From NCBI GenBank assembly GCA_012840465.1, contig DULJ01000011.1, positions 52,327 to 116,326 on the forward strand: DNA of 64,000 nt, given 5' to 3'. This DNA comes from Caryophanales bacterium. Its GTDB lineage: Bacteria; Bacillota; Bacilli; Bacillales; Bacillaceae_J. Positions within the stretch are counted from its first letter, which is position 1. Each line of letters begins with the position of its first letter. The notes below the pieces were generated by a model. It saw only the letters and a program-made list of their open reading frames with translations. It was not told the DNA's origin and did no database searches. Positions 36,657 through 46,573 of this stretch are shown one piece after another. The position numbers were made by a program, and so were the translations under genes.

Positions 36657-36983
36657 GCCATTCACCTCCTCCCAAATAAAAGGTATAGGTAATACTTTCG
36701 TAAAAATAGATTACCTGAGTCGTAAATTCAATAAAAATGTTGAAACTATCATGACTACTATTTTAAATAGTTTTTGATAGAAATAAATAGCTGTTACTAC
36801 CTTTGTTAACAGTATTACCAGATTCTATACATACTAACAACTATTTATTAACATGCTAATATTAACCGACAATTGAAGATAATTCAATATTTTTCAGTAG
36901 TTTTTCATATAATTATGGTAAATTTACGAAATTCACAATACTTATAGTGGAAAAATAATATCATTATGATGTTTTATTGGCAA
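36657..36983 (-). promoter_or_regulatory. Long AT-rich upstream region of hbs with a candidate promoter and dyad
   Basis: About 330 non-coding, strongly AT-rich bases between spoIVA and hbs. TTGAAT (36731-36726) and TATTTT (36708-36703) are 17 bases apart, a plausible SigA promoter. A 7-bp inverted repeat, ATTACCT/AGGTAAT (36710-36716 and 36687-36693), brackets that -10 and could be an operator or, from a promoter further upstream, a leader hairpin. B. subtilis hbs has more than one promoter. I see no reading frame here. Confidence 0.4.
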
Positions 36984-37016
36984 TAAAAAAAGCCAAATAA
37001 ATTGGCTTTTTTTTTA
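36983..37016 (-). terminator. Terminator at the end of spoIVA
   Basis: AAAAAGCCAA-TTTAT-TTGGCTTTTTTT on the minus strand; it begins within the last bases of spoIVA. Confidence 0.85.
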
Positions 37017-38492
37017 TAATATTATTGCTATTAGCCCGCCGGAACCCTCATTAATAATTCTTTCCAACGTTTCTTTAAGCTTATAGCGTGCATTTTCCGG
37101 CATTAATGATAATTTTGCCTGGATTCCTTCTCGAACAATCGAACTTAATGAACGACCGAAAATATCGGAATTCCAAATGGAAAGCGGATCATCCTCAAAA
37201 TCTTGCATTAAATAGCGGACGAGCTCTTCACTCTGCTTTTCAGTACCGATTATTGGAGCAAATTCAGATTCAACATCTACCTTCACCATATGAATAGATG
37301 GAGCTACAGCCTTTAAACGGACACCAAATCTAGAGCCTTGGCGAATGATTTCAGGCTCATCGAGACTCATATCCTGCAAGGATGGAGCTGCGATACCGTA
37401 TCCCGTTTGTTTAACCATCTTTAATGCATCAGCAACCTGATCATACTCAGATTTAGCATGCGCAAATTCCTGCATGAGCTGTAACAGATGGTCTTTACCT
37501 CTGATTTCGACGCCAACAACCTCTTTTAAGATTTGATCATACAAATCATCCGGAGCATATAAATCGATTTCGGCAATTCCTTGACCCATTTCAATTCCTG
37601 CCAAACTTGCTTGGTCAATAAAATCATATTCACCGAAATGACCTACAACACGATCAACATCCCTTAAACGCTTGATATCCTTCACTGTATCTTTTACAGC
37701 TTCTTGATAGCTTTGACGAAGCCAATGATCCTCTTTTAATACCATCACCCAGCTAGGTAAATTAACATTTACCTCCAAAACCGGGAATTCATATAATGTT
37801 TCACGCAGAACATTGATGACATCCTGTTCACGCATGCTTTCAACGCTCATCGCCAACACTGGAATATCATACTTTTCATTTAGTTCCAGTCTTAAACGCT
37901 CTGTTTCCGGATGATGTGGGTGAACCGTATTAATAATCATGATAAACGGTTTACCAACCTCTTTAAGTTCCTCAATAACGCGTTCTTCCGAGTTAACATA
38001 ATCTGAGCGCGGAATTTCACCAATTGATCCATCAGTTGTAATCACAACACCAAGCGTTGAGTGTTCTTGAATGACCTTTCTTGTTCCAATCTCAGCCGCT
38101 TCATGGAATGGAATTGGCTCTTCATACCAAGGTGTATTAATCATCCTTGGACCGTTTTCATCCTCATAGCCTTTTGCACCAGGTACAGTATAACCCACGC
38201 AATCAACTAATCTAATATTAACCTCTAATCCTTCATCAACAGCCACTGCCACGGCTTGATTCGGGACGAATTTTGGTTCAGTTGTCATTATTGTACGGCC
38301 TGCAGCACTTTGCGGCAGTTCATCCTGTGCACGAACCTTATCAGCTTCGTTTTTGATGCTTGGTAAAACTACTAATTCCATGAATTTCTTAATAAAGGTA
38401 GACTTCCCAGTTCTAACTGCACCTACGACTCCAAGATAAATGTCGCCGCCTGTACGTTCTGCAATATCCTTAAAAATATCTACTTTTTCCAT
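37014..38492 (-). CDS. spoIVA: Stage IV sporulation protein A (spore coat basement ATPase)
   Basis: A 492-residue morphogenetic ATPase that polymerises on the forespore surface as the base of the spore coat. The N-terminal TRAFAC-like ATPase has Walker A GAVRTGKSTFIKKF (residues 24-37) and VDCVGYTVPG; the C-terminus ends LIAIIL, which targets it to the forespore membrane with SpoVM. Almost every residue of the B. subtilis protein is recognisable. It has a clear SigE-type promoter. Its presence shows an endospore former. Confidence 0.98.
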   Translation of the reverse strand: MEKVDIFKDIAERTGGDIYLGVVGAVRTGKSTFIKKFMELVVLPSIKNEADKVRAQDELPQSAAGRTIMTTEPKFVPNQAVAVAVDEGLEVNIRLVDCVGYTVPGAKGYEDENGPRMINTPWYEEPIPFHEAAEIGTRKVIQEHSTLGVVITTDGSIGEIPRSDYVNSEERVIEELKEVGKPFIMIINTVHPHHPETERLRLELNEKYDIPVLAMSVESMREQDVINVLRETLYEFPVLEVNVNLPSWVMVLKEDHWLRQSYQEAVKDTVKDIKRLRDVDRVVGHFGEYDFIDQASLAGIEMGQGIAEIDLYAPDDLYDQILKEVVGVEIRGKDHLLQLMQEFAHAKSEYDQVADALKMVKQTGYGIAAPSLQDMSLDEPEIIRQGSRFGVRLKAVAPSIHMVKVDVESEFAPIIGTEKQSEELVRYLMQDFEDDPLSIWNSDIFGRSLSSIVREGIQAKLSLMPENARYKLKETLERIINEGSGGLIAIIL

Positions 38493-38545
38493 TTGAACCC
38501 CTCCCGCTCTTTGGTTCTGGGTACCATACTATGTTAGACAGTATT

Positions 38546-38575
38546 AATGTATGATGTTGTCCCAATTAATTATGA
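38546..38575 (-). promoter_or_regulatory. Sigma-E promoter of spoIVA
   Basis: TCATAAT (38575-38569) and CATACATT (38553-38546) are 15 bases apart, a near-consensus SigE pair, upstream of spoIVA. SigE control of spoIVA is established in B. subtilis. Confidence 0.7.
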
Positions 38576-38627
38576 CCAAAAATAAAATTTTATGAATTTT
38601 TATTTAAGAAAAAAGAACTGGATCATT

Positions 38628-38671
38628 AAAAAAACCTGCTCTATAAAAAAGTATTAATTAAGAGCAGGGTT
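38628..38671 (-). terminator. Terminator between yphF and spoIVA
   Basis: CCTGCTCT and AGAGCAGG arms around an AT-rich loop, followed by TTTTTTT on the minus strand. Confidence 0.8.
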
Positions 38672-38687
38672 CATGACTAATTTTCTG

Positions 38688-39416
38688 TTATTCTTTTAAA
38701 AAAATTGGATCATTATCTTTAACTGTATAGGGAACGGAAAAAGCAGGAACAAAATCGTAATTTTCGACCAATATATAGCGAATATCATCACCGGTTTTAT
38801 AGTTATGTTTAAAGTTTTTTAAGGCATCATACAAATCCGGGCTGTAATCAACCAATATTTCACCCTTCGTATCTATGAATAAAGATAAATTTTTTCCGGT
38901 ATATGGACTGACAACAAATGGCGGTGTATCTTTATAACCTAATTTGTCATAATCTAGTGAAAAATAACCTTTTTCCTGATCTAAAGGTTCTTTGTAGGGA
39001 GGATACCCGTTTCTTTCCGCAAAAAATTTAATCCGGAGTTTCAAATCACGAATGGCATCAACCATCGTTAAATCTAGTAACTTAACAGTTGGATTTGTTT
39101 CGACATCCACTAATACATATTGGAAAATCCCGCCGCTTTCAAAGGCACTGCCAGGAGGTTCAGCGATAAAGCGTGGGCTTAGCTTTTTAAAATCAATTAA
39201 ATACTTTTGAAAAATAGGTGTTTCATTTTCTTTTGTTTTAATGGGAAGGATACCACCCTCCGCATCTTGAAACTGATCCACCGCACTTTGAACCATAGCA
39301 ATTTGGTCTTTATACGGTACCCTGTTCTGTGCCAGTCTATCTTCCGGATACAGACAGCCAGAAAGGAACGAGATCATTACAATTAAATTCAAAAACAATA
39401 CAAATTTCTTAAACAA
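38688..39416 (-). CDS. yphF: YphF lipoprotein
   Basis: A 242-residue lipoprotein: hydrophobic signal then LSGC at residues 18-21 is a lipobox, so the mature protein begins at Cys21 and is anchored outside the membrane. The rest is soluble with no recognised domain. Matches YphF in size and position upstream of spoIVA. The start is TTG at 39416, 7 bases from AAGGAGG. Function unknown. Confidence 0.85.
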   Translation of the reverse strand: MFKKFVLFLNLIVMISFLSGCLYPEDRLAQNRVPYKDQIAMVQSAVDQFQDAEGGILPIKTKENETPIFQKYLIDFKKLSPRFIAEPPGSAFESGGIFQYVLVDVETNPTVKLLDLTMVDAIRDLKLRIKFFAERNGYPPYKEPLDQEKGYFSLDYDKLGYKDTPPFVVSPYTGKNLSLFIDTKGEILVDYSPDLYDALKNFKHNYKTGDDIRYILVENYDFVPAFSVPYTVKDNDPIFLKE

Positions 39417-39428
39417 CGCAAGTCCTCC

Positions 39429-39629
39429 TTAATCGGCAACCGGGCCGCTAAATACAACAAAAAAGATGATGATGCCAGCTAAAATCATGAATATATAAGC
39501 TATGACTGCTGTTATCATTTTTAAAAAACCTTTAAACTTGTATCGACTTAAATAAATTAAGGCAACAGATAAAAACATAAAACCAATTCCAAAAAATGAT
39601 ATGTACATTTTTAACATCCCTGGGGTCAT
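39429..39629 (-). CDS. yphE: DUF2768 small membrane protein YphE
   Basis: A 66-residue protein that is essentially two membrane helices (about residues 7-27 and 37-60). It matches the DUF2768 family protein YphE found next to yphF. The ATG follows GGAGCG. No function is known. Confidence 0.8.
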   Translation of the reverse strand: MTPGMLKMYISFFGIGFMFLSVALIYLSRYKFKGFLKMITAVIAYIFMILAGIIIFFVVFSGPVAD

Positions 39630-39688
39630 TGTAATCGCTCCTTTTCAAATCGGAGATATTATACCATACCTTGTCCTACGGGTCCTAG

Positions 39689-39750
39689 TAGAAAAGTGAA
39701 AGCGCCCGTTCAGCGAAGTCCACTAGTCGCTGGGCGCTAGAACTAGACAA
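39689..39750 (+). repeat. Dispersed repeat, family B, copy 2
   Basis: GAAAAGTGAAAGCGCCCGTT-CAGCGAAGTCCACTAGTCGC-TGGGCGCTAG-AACTAGACA, in the opposite orientation to the copy at 17291-17355 and with the same block order. GCGCCC and GGGCGC form the outer arms of a hairpin. Lies between yphE and the terminator of the spoVIF-like gene. Confidence 0.65.
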
Positions 39751-39755
39751 AAAAT

Positions 39756-39790
39756 AAAAAAAGCTAAAGCACGGGGTAATGCTTTAGCAA
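39756..39790 (-). terminator. Terminator after the spoVIF-like gene
   Basis: TTGCTAAAGCA pairs with TGCTTTAGC and is followed by TTTTTTTATTTTTT on the minus strand. Confidence 0.8.
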
Positions 39791-39893
39791 TATCTGACTA
39801 AAATATTCCATTAAATCACAGCTCAACAAATGTGATACACTTTATACTATGCAAAATATTGACAGGGCGTCTCCTAAAAGTGCCTACCCTTCT

Positions 39894-40160
39894 TTATTTT
39901 TTATCCGTTATTTCACCAAGATGGTTAAAGTCTAATATTCCATTATGATTTATGATTGAATCTATAATCGAATCTTCAATATCCTCGGACACAGGTACAT
40001 TCGCAAGAGATGATAGCTGTCTCACCAGATACCGAATGGTTTCCTCGTCTTTGAAATTTGCATCCTTTACAGAATCAACAACAGCAAAAATATCTTCAGA
40101 TTTTATTTTAGTTTTATTTTCTATTTTTTCGAATAACTCTTTATGAATGAATTCGTCCAC
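39894..40160 (-). CDS. Stage VI sporulation protein F-like small protein
   Basis: An 88-residue acidic soluble protein. The pattern FEKIENKTKIKSEDIFAVVDSV followed by ANFKDEETIRYLVRQLSSLANVPVS resembles SpoVIF (YjcC), a spore coat assembly protein of B. subtilis. The start is GTG at 40160 after GGAGG. In B. subtilis spoVIF is elsewhere and gpsA is next to yphE, so this is either relocated or a paralogue. Confidence 0.7.
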   Translation of the reverse strand: MDEFIHKELFEKIENKTKIKSEDIFAVVDSVKDANFKDEETIRYLVRQLSSLANVPVSEDIEDSIIDSIINHNGILDFNHLGEITDKK

Positions 40161-40234
40161 TATGAAATCCTCCTTGTCGGGTAGCGCTCAACACACTATC
40201 ACTGTATGCAAGGAGTACAAAATGGGTGTTTGAC

Positions 40235-41245
40235 CTAAAAGTCCTCCATTTCATGGGTTTTAACTCTTCCCATTAAACCTTCAACCGCATCCTTGGGTGG
40301 ACAGTTATTAAAAAGAATTTCGTAAATCGCAGTCGTGATCGGCATCTCAATATTTTCCTTTTTTGCAAGCTGATAGGCTGCCTTTGTCGTCCTGACACCC
40401 TCTACGACCATTCCCATATTATTTAAAACTTCATCAAGATTTTGTCCTTTTCCGAGTAGGTTTCCGGCACGCCAATTACGGCTATGAACGCTTGTACAAG
40501 TGACTATCAGATCACCAATCCCTGCTAATCCAGAAAATGTTAATGGGTTTGCTCCCATTTTCATTCCAAGACGGGAAATTTCAGCTAAGCCTCTCGTAAT
40601 TAACGCTGCTTTGGCGTTATCACCGAACCCCAAACCATCAGAAATTCCTGCACCAAGGGCAATAATATTCTTTAGGGCCCCTCCAATTTCAACACCAATA
40701 ATATCAGGATTTGTGTAGACCCTAAAATGTTGATTAATAAATAAGTCCTGGATTTTTTCCGCTGCCTCGATATTCGTTGAAGATGCGGTTACTGTTGTGG
40801 GCTGTCTTCTGCTCACTTCCTCGGCATGGGAAGGTCCGGATAAAACGACAACATCCTCTAATAAATGCTCAGGGACTTCTTCCAAGATCATTTCTGAAAT
40901 GCGCTTTAATGTATCGGGTTCGATTCCTTTACTAACATGGCAAATTAAAACCTTATCAGTTAGGAAGGAAACTAATTTTTTTAAAACTTCACGGATTGCT
41001 TTTGTTGGAACAGCCAATATAACTGTATCAATATCTTTTATGGCCGTTTCTAAATCAAAATAGCCAACTATGGAGGTTGGAAGTTCTACATCAGGCAGAT
41101 ATTTTTCATTTGTATGCCTTGAATTAATTTCATTAATTTGATCAACCCGGTGCCCCCAAAGCCTTACTTCGTGTCCATTATCAGCAAGAACAATGGCTAA
41201 TGCTGTCCCCCAGCTTCCAGCACCGATAACAGTACATCTCCCCAT
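40235..41245 (-). CDS. gpsA: Glycerol-3-phosphate dehydrogenase (NAD(P)+)
   Basis: A 336-residue enzyme making sn-glycerol 3-phosphate for phospholipids. The Rossmann motif [10 protein letters not shown] at residues 6-15, the CHVSKGIEP block, the catalytic [18 protein letters not shown] with its Lys, and the [12 protein letters not shown] segment are intact. Starts at an ATG after GGAGCGGG, 36 bases downstream of der. Confidence 0.97.
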   Translation of the reverse strand: MGRCTVIGAGSWGTALAIVLADNGHEVRLWGHRVDQINEINSRHTNEKYLPDVELPTSIVGYFDLETAIKDIDTVILAVPTKAIREVLKKLVSFLTDKVLICHVSKGIEPDTLKRISEMILEEVPEHLLEDVVVLSGPSHAEEVSRRQPTTVTASSTNIEAAEKIQDLFINQHFRVYTNPDIIGVEIGGALKNIIALGAGISDGLGFGDNAKAALITRGLAEISRLGMKMGANPLTFSGLAGIGDLIVTCTSVHSRNWRAGNLLGKGQNLDEVLNNMGMVVEGVRTTKAAYQLAKKENIEMPITTAIYEILFNNCPPKDAVEGLMGRVKTHEMEDF

Positions 41246-41281
41246 GATTACCCGCTCCTTAATGTTGATTTTAATCTAAAA

Positions 41282-42592
41282 TCAATTCCTTGCCCGTGCA
41301 ATAATTTTTATCGGTGTTCCTGTAAACTCAAACGCCTCACGAATTCTGTTTTCCAAGAAACGAGCATAGGAAAAATGCAATAATTCAGGATCGTTAACAA
41401 AGATTACAAATGTCGGTGGTTTTATCGCTACTTGGGTAGCATAATAAATTTTCAATCTTGTTCCACGATCAGTCGGTGTAGGATTCATCGCAACCGCATC
41501 CATAATAACATCATTCAAAATATTCGTTTGAACACGCATATTGTGACTATCCGACGCTAAATTAATCATTGGCAACAGCGTATGGATACGCTTTTTTGTT
41601 TTAGCTGATAAAAATACAATCGGAGCATAGTCCAGGAATTGGAAATGATCGCGGATATTTTGTTCAAATTCCTTCATCGTTTTCTCATCTTTTTCTACTG
41701 CATCCCATTTGTTTACGACAATAACAACTGCACGACCCGCCTCGTGGGCATATCCGGCAATTTTTTTATCCTGCTCGATAATTCCTTTTTCACCATCTAA
41801 AACTACCAACACAACATCTGATCGTTCTAATGCTCTTAAGGCACGTAAAACACTATACTTTTCTAAATTTTCGTAGACTTTTCCTCTTTTTCTCATCCCT
41901 GCCGTATCAATAATGACATATTCCTGACCTTCGCGTGTCAATTTTGTATCAATAGCATCTCTTGTTGTTCCTTCAATATCACTTACGATTACTCGATCCT
42001 CACCCAAAATTGCATTTACTAAAGAAGACTTTCCAACGTTCGGCCGACCAATTAAACAAAATTGGATGACAGCATCGTCATATTCTTCATCACTGCTTTT
42101 AGGGAAATGTTTAACCACTTCATCCAATAAATCACCTAAACCTAAACCATGGGATCCGGAAATTGGAAATGGTTCCCCAAAGCCCAGTGAATAGAACTCA
42201 TAAATTTGGTCTTTCATTTCATGGTTATCAATTTTGTTAACAGCTAGAACGATTGGTTTTTGAGATCGAAATAAAAGCTTGGCAACCTCTTCATCAGCCG
42301 CCGTAATTCCTTCCCGACCATTAACCATAAAAACAATGACATCCGCTTCCTCAATGGCAATTTCAGCCTGATGTCTCATTTGAACTAATAAGGGCTCGTC
42401 CCCAACTTCAATACCGCCTGTATCAATAATATTAAATGTTTGATTCAGCCATTCTCCCGAACTATAAATGCGGTCTCTCGTAACCCCTGGAACATCCTCT
42501 ACAATTGAAATTCTTTCCCCGACAATTCGATTAAAGATCGTAGACTTGCCGACGTTAGGACGACCAACGATTGCAACTACCGGTTTTGCCAT
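41282..42592 (-). CDS. der: Ribosome assembly GTPase Der (EngA)
   Basis: A 436-residue protein with two tandem GTPase domains: [12 protein letters not shown] (first, ~9-20) and [12 protein letters not shown] (second, ~183-194), with DTGG and DTAG switch motifs and NKID and NKWD specificity motifs, followed by a KH-like C-terminal domain. It is essential for 50S subunit maturation in B. subtilis. The ATG at 42592 after AAGGAAG gives the exact family length. Confidence 0.98.
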   Translation of the reverse strand: MAKPVVAIVGRPNVGKSTIFNRIVGERISIVEDVPGVTRDRIYSSGEWLNQTFNIIDTGGIEVGDEPLLVQMRHQAEIAIEEADVIVFMVNGREGITAADEEVAKLLFRSQKPIVLAVNKIDNHEMKDQIYEFYSLGFGEPFPISGSHGLGLGDLLDEVVKHFPKSSDEEYDDAVIQFCLIGRPNVGKSSLVNAILGEDRVIVSDIEGTTRDAIDTKLTREGQEYVIIDTAGMRKRGKVYENLEKYSVLRALRALERSDVVLVVLDGEKGIIEQDKKIAGYAHEAGRAVVIVVNKWDAVEKDEKTMKEFEQNIRDHFQFLDYAPIVFLSAKTKKRIHTLLPMINLASDSHNMRVQTNILNDVIMDAVAMNPTPTDRGTRLKIYYATQVAIKPPTFVIFVNDPELLHFSYARFLENRIREAFEFTGTPIKIIARARN

Positions 42593-42631
42593 ATATATCT
42601 TCCTTTCCAATAAATCAGAACTCATTACGTA

Positions 42632-42657
42632 TAAAAACCCTTCTATGTTAGAAGGGA
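42632..42657 (-). terminator. Terminator between yphA and der
   Basis: CCCTTCT-AACAT-AGAAGGG followed by TTTTTATA on the minus strand. Confidence 0.8.
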
Positions 42658-42754
42658 ATTTAATAATACCGTATCAACTAAATAATACTACCAAATAAAC
42701 ACATTTCAAACAACCTTTTCAAAAGGCGGAATATTCCACCTCGTCTTTGCCACT

Positions 42755-43354
42755 CTAATAATTTCTCCTTGCTTTTCCTTTATGAATATTCGCTTCAAAG
42801 AATTGCGCAATTTTTTCTAATGAATTCCAAATTAAAATAAAAAAGATCGTAAAGGCAAGCGCATCTAAAAAGACAAAATTACCAATTTCGATTTCACCGA
42901 AAAATTTCGTCAGTATCATTGAATACAATAATTCTCCGTTGCAAATGCCGATCAAAACAACGGCAAGTCGATGAGTAGGATCCTTCACTAACATCAAAAT
43001 CAAATAAAGAATAACAAAAGAGAGCATCCACTTTCGGTCAAAAAAAAGCCAAATAGGATCGAATAACTCAAATAAACAAAAGCAGACGTAACCGATCGAA
43101 ATAATAAGCGAGCAAATAAGGTAGTATAATTGCATGAAACCTTTTGTTTTAGTCATAAAAACTAAAGAAAAAAGGAATATCAGGATAAACGGGGCATGAA
43201 CCGAATAACCAGTTAGATGATAGGTATGATCGCCAGCAATAATTAGCAATAACAAAATGAAGCTTACTGCTGTTCTAACCTTGCTTTTTTTCATAAAAAA
43301 GGTTGTAATGATCCAGCCAATCCAACCAAACCAATAAAAGAAAATTCCTTCCAT
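42755..43354 (-). CDS. yphA: Membrane protein YphA
   Basis: A 199-residue protein with about six or seven membrane helices spread along its length, matching YphA in topology, N-terminus (MEGIFFYWFGWIGWI) and position near der. Function unknown. The ATG at 43354 is 6 bases from GGTGGTG. B. subtilis has yphB (seaA) between yphA and der; no such gene is present here. Confidence 0.78.
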   Translation of the reverse strand: MEGIFFYWFGWIGWIITTFFMKKSKVRTAVSFILLLLIIAGDHTYHLTGYSVHAPFILIFLFSLVFMTKTKGFMQLYYLICSLIISIGYVCFCLFELFDPIWLFFDRKWMLSFVILYLILMLVKDPTHRLAVVLIGICNGELLYSMILTKFFGEIEIGNFVFLDALAFTIFFILIWNSLEKIAQFFEANIHKGKARRNY

Positions 43355-43429
43355 AAAAATCACCACCACTAACCATTATGACTCAAATAGGGGGATTTCA
43401 TTCTTTTCCCAATTTTCCAAGTGACTTCG

Positions 43430-43458
43430 GTATAAAATTTATAGAATGGAGAATATTA
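43430..43458 (+). promoter_or_regulatory. Possible forespore (SigG/SigF-like) promoter of ypzI
   Basis: GTATA (43430-43434) and AATATTA (43452-43458) are spaced 17 bases apart upstream of ypzI, resembling SigG/SigF elements, though the -10 lacks its leading C. Weak evidence. Confidence 0.25.
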
Positions 43459-43491
43459 CTAAAGAATAAGACATAGAAAGGAGTTATTAAA

Positions 43492-43623
43492 ATGGGACGA
43501 GATCGTCAAGAAAAGAAACTAAAGGAATCTGGTAAAGTTAGGCCTGACAAAGACCCGGAAATTCACAACAAAGGTGCCACAATTCTTGAAAGCCCTGATG
43601 CATCAAGAGAATTGAATAAATAA
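43492..43623 (+). CDS. ypzI: YpzI-family small protein
   Basis: A 43-residue highly charged protein (MGRDRQEKKLKESGKV...HNKGATILES) matching the YpzI family found beside yphA/fni in Bacillus. The ATG follows GAAAGGAG with good spacing. It is on the plus strand, convergent with fni and sharing a bidirectional terminator. Function unknown. Confidence 0.85.
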   Translation: MGRDRQEKKLKESGKVRPDKDPEIHNKGATILESPDASRELNK

Positions 43624-43636
43624 GAAAAGCGAAAAA

Positions 43637-43670
43637 TAAAAAAGAAGGATCAGCACGATCCTTCTTTTTT
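43637..43670. terminator. Bidirectional terminator between ypzI and fni
   Basis: AAAGAAGGATC-AGCAC-GATCCTTCTTT with a T tract on both strands, between convergent genes. Confidence 0.85.
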
Positions 43671-44728
43671 CATCCATTTATTGTCCGGTTACTATATGTT
43701 TTTGTTTCAATCCCCCGCTCATGTAACCAATGATAGGTGTTCCCACTGATAACAACCGGGGCTTTTTGCAGATCCTTGATTGTTTTAGCACCAAGGGCTG
43801 TCATAATAAATTTCAAATGATATTCAAGCTGCTCTATTTCTTTCATTAAAGCTTCTTCGCCTTTTGATACTAAAGTCTTTAAGAATTTGCCGGCAAAGGC
43901 GGCACTAGATGCCCCTAATGCAATTGATTTAGCAACATCGATAGAATCTCTTAATCCACCTGAGGAAATAATAGAAACAGTGGGTTCCTGTGAGGTTTCT
44001 ATGATTGAGGCTGCTGTTTTGATCCCCCATTCATTAAAGAAGAGCAACTTTTGGTCACGTCTATCATTTTCTATTTCAGCAAAATTTGTTCCACCAGTCC
44101 CGCCTACATCTATAATCGAAACTCCGATATCGAATAGTTGTCTTGCCGTTTCACGGCTGATACCAAATCCCACTTCTTTAATGATGATCGGTACATTCAA
44201 CGCTTTCATAACGCTCTCGATTCTTGTTAATGCACCGCAAAAATTACGATCTCCTTCTGGCATCGTTAATTCTTGAATGACATTCAAATGAATTTGAATC
44301 GCATCCGCTTCTATCATTTCGACTGCCTTTTTAGCCTGATCAACGCTTGCCTCACTACCAAGATTGGCAATGACAATTCCATCTGGATTTTCTTCGCGAA
44401 CAACCCGATATGAATGTTCTTCATCCGAATCCTTTAATGCGGCCATCTGTGAGCCAACCGCCATTGCAATTTGACACTCCTTGGCTACCCTTGCCAGCTG
44501 TCGGTTAATCCGAGCGGTTCTCTCACCACCGCCTCCAGTCATCGCATTGATAAAAATAGGCGAGCTTAAATTAAGTTCGCCTATTTTAGTGTTTATCGAC
44601 ACTTCATCAATAGAAAGATCTGGAATGCTACGGTGAACAAATCGAACGTCGTCTAACCCATTATCGAATTCCCTGTTAAGTGATAAAGCGGAATTAAGGT
44701 GCTGTATTTTTCGTTCGAATCTCTTCAC
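43670..44728 (-). CDS. fni: Isopentenyl-diphosphate delta-isomerase, type 2
   Basis: A 352-residue FMN- and NADPH-dependent isomerase interconverting IPP and [44 protein letters not shown] and [12 protein letters not shown] are the flavin and substrate motifs. The start appears to be GTG at 44728 with a weak upstream site. It supplies DMAPP for the HepS/HepT pathway in the same window. Confidence 0.95.
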   Translation of the reverse strand: MKRFERKIQHLNSALSLNREFDNGLDDVRFVHRSIPDLSIDEVSINTKIGELNLSSPIFINAMTGGGGERTARINRQLARVAKECQIAMAVGSQMAALKDSDEEHSYRVVREENPDGIVIANLGSEASVDQAKKAVEMIEADAIQIHLNVIQELTMPEGDRNFCGALTRIESVMKALNVPIIIKEVGFGISRETARQLFDIGVSIIDVGGTGGTNFAEIENDRRDQKLLFFNEWGIKTAASIIETSQEPTVSIISSGGLRDSIDVAKSIALGASSAAFAGKFLKTLVSKGEEALMKEIEQLEYHLKFIMTALGAKTIKDLQKAPVVISGNTYHWLHERGIETKTYSNRTING

Positions 44729-44745
44729 GTAATATCACTACTTTA

Positions 44746-45879
44746 CTATTTTAATTTCTTTAACTGGTCACCGAGTCTATCACCTAAAGAGAAACCAGAG
44801 GATTCTTCCGTTGATTGATAGGCTTTATAATCTTCCTTTGGATCTTCTTCAAGTAACTCTTTAATACTAAGTGAGATTCTTTGATTGTCTTTATTTATAT
44901 CAAGAATTTTCACTTTTACTTTTTCGCCTTCTTTTAATACTTCGTGTGGAGTACCGATGTGGCGATTGGAAATTTGAGAAATATGAACAAGCCCTTCGAC
45001 ACTTGGAGCAACCTCAACAAATGCACCAAAGTTGACTAAGCGTTTCACAGTACCTTCGACAACATCCCCTTGTTTGTATTCAATCAGATCCCATGGTCCA
45101 GGTAATGTATCCTTAATAGACAATGAAATTCTTTCATTATCTTTATCAATGGAAAGCACTTTAACTTTTACTTTCTGACCTTCTGCTACGACATCAGCAG
45201 GTTTATCTACATGTTGATGTGCAAGTTGAGATATATGTACTAATCCATCAATTCCTCCGATATCAACAAAAATGCCAAAATCAGCTAATCTTTGAACCGT
45301 ACCTTCTAAAACCTGGCCAACTTTTAAAGCATCGATAGTCTGCTGTTTTTGGGAAGCAATTTCATCTTCAAGAACAGCACGGTGTGAAAGAATGACACGA
45401 TTTTTTTCGCGATCAATCTCAACTACCTTTAAGCTTAAATTTCTTCCTTTATAATCGGAAAAATCCTCGACAAAATGTCTTTCAACTAAGGAAGCCGGAA
45501 TAAAGCCGCGTACACCAATATCAACGACTAAGCCACCTTTAACGACATCCTTTACTTCTGCTTCAAAAACTTCACCAGTTTCAAACTTATTCACAAGCTC
45601 ATCCCATGCATTTTCTGCATCCACTGCTTTTTTAGACAGGATGATTTCTTCTTCTTCCACTTTTATTACTTTTAATGTTAAATCATCATCAACCTTTACA
45701 GCATCGCCAGCTTTCTCAATATGCAAGGAAGATAGCTCACTAATTGGAACAATTCCCTCTACCTTAAAACCGATATCAACTAAAACATGCTTATCTTCAA
45801 CTTTTGTTACTTTGCCACCAACAGTATCCCCTACGGCAAATGATTTAACTTCCAAATTTTGATTCATTTCTTCTGACAT
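44746..45879 (-). CDS. ypfD: S1 RNA-binding domain protein YpfD (ribosomal protein S1 homologue)
   Basis: A 377-residue protein with four S1 OB-fold repeats at roughly residues 15-85, 102-170, 185-255 and 272-342; the last two contain LADFGIFVDIGG and LVNFGAFVEV. It resembles ribosomal protein S1, although in Bacillus S1-like proteins are shorter and not essential. The ATG at 45879 follows AGGAGGG. It follows cmk and plsC in the direction of transcription, as in many Firmicutes. Confidence 0.93.
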   Translation of the reverse strand: MSEEMNQNLEVKSFAVGDTVGGKVTKVEDKHVLVDIGFKVEGIVPISELSSLHIEKAGDAVKVDDDLTLKVIKVEEEEIILSKKAVDAENAWDELVNKFETGEVFEAEVKDVVKGGLVVDIGVRGFIPASLVERHFVEDFSDYKGRNLSLKVVEIDREKNRVILSHRAVLEDEIASQKQQTIDALKVGQVLEGTVQRLADFGIFVDIGGIDGLVHISQLAHQHVDKPADVVAEGQKVKVKVLSIDKDNERISLSIKDTLPGPWDLIEYKQGDVVEGTVKRLVNFGAFVEVAPSVEGLVHISQISNRHIGTPHEVLKEGEKVKVKILDINKDNQRISLSIKELLEEDPKEDYKAYQSTEESSGFSLGDRLGDQLKKLK

Positions 45880-45987
45880 AAAAATACCCTCCTCAATCCA
45901 CAAACAACAGTCTGCTTTTCAATGTATTTTTTGTGCTTTTTTCTAACTTCTAATAAACGGACCCATTTGTCAAGTAGAACGTAATCG

Positions 45988-46569
45988 TCAGCGATTATTT
46001 TCAATCAATAGTCCAATCTCTTTCATGATGATATCTGTCGCATCCTGTGCAGATAATTTACCTGCGCGAATAGGTTCGAAATCGATCGGTTTTCCATATA
46101 CAACCTTCATCTTGCCAAACCGTTTATAGGGTCCAATCACGGCACAAGGGACGACAGCGGCATTTGATCTAAGTGCAAAAAAACCTGCACCGGCGAGACC
46201 CGTCCCCAATTCACCTGTCTTGCTTCTTGTTCCTTCTGGAAACAATCCCAAAACGTTTCCTTCCTTCAACAAGGATAGTCCCGCTTTTAGCGCATTTCGG
46301 TCACTCATCCCCCGTTTTACCGGGAAAGCTCGAATTCCATTCATGATTGTTTTTATGACAGGCATTCTAAAAAGCTCTTCCTTCGCCATAAAACTTATAT
46401 CCCTCGGACATGTAACGCCGACAAGGGGGGGATCATTATTAGATATATGATTGCTGCAGAGCAAGACGCCCCCATCTTTAGGAATATTCTCTATACCTAC
46501 TACCTCTATTTTGTATTGCAATTTAAGATAAATGCTGCAAAGAGCTTTCCCAAACTTATATAGCCACAT
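45988..46569 (-). CDS. plsC: 1-acyl-sn-glycerol-3-phosphate acyltransferase
   Basis: A 193-residue membrane-associated acyltransferase. The HX4D motif is in CSNHISNNDPPL (residues ~36-47) and the FPEGTRSKTG block binds the glycerol phosphate. It would convert lysophosphatidate to phosphatidate. It lies 4 bases after cmk; in B. subtilis 168 no plsC is at this site to my knowledge, but cmk-plsC-rpsA order is common in related genera. Confidence 0.93.
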   Translation of the reverse strand: MWLYKFGKALCSIYLKLQYKIEVVGIENIPKDGGVLLCSNHISNNDPPLVGVTCPRDISFMAKEELFRMPVIKTIMNGIRAFPVKRGMSDRNALKAGLSLLKEGNVLGLFPEGTRSKTGELGTGLAGAGFFALRSNAAVVPCAVIGPYKRFGKMKVVYGKPIDFEPIRAGKLSAQDATDIIMKEIGLLIENNR

Positions 46570-46573
46570 GGTC

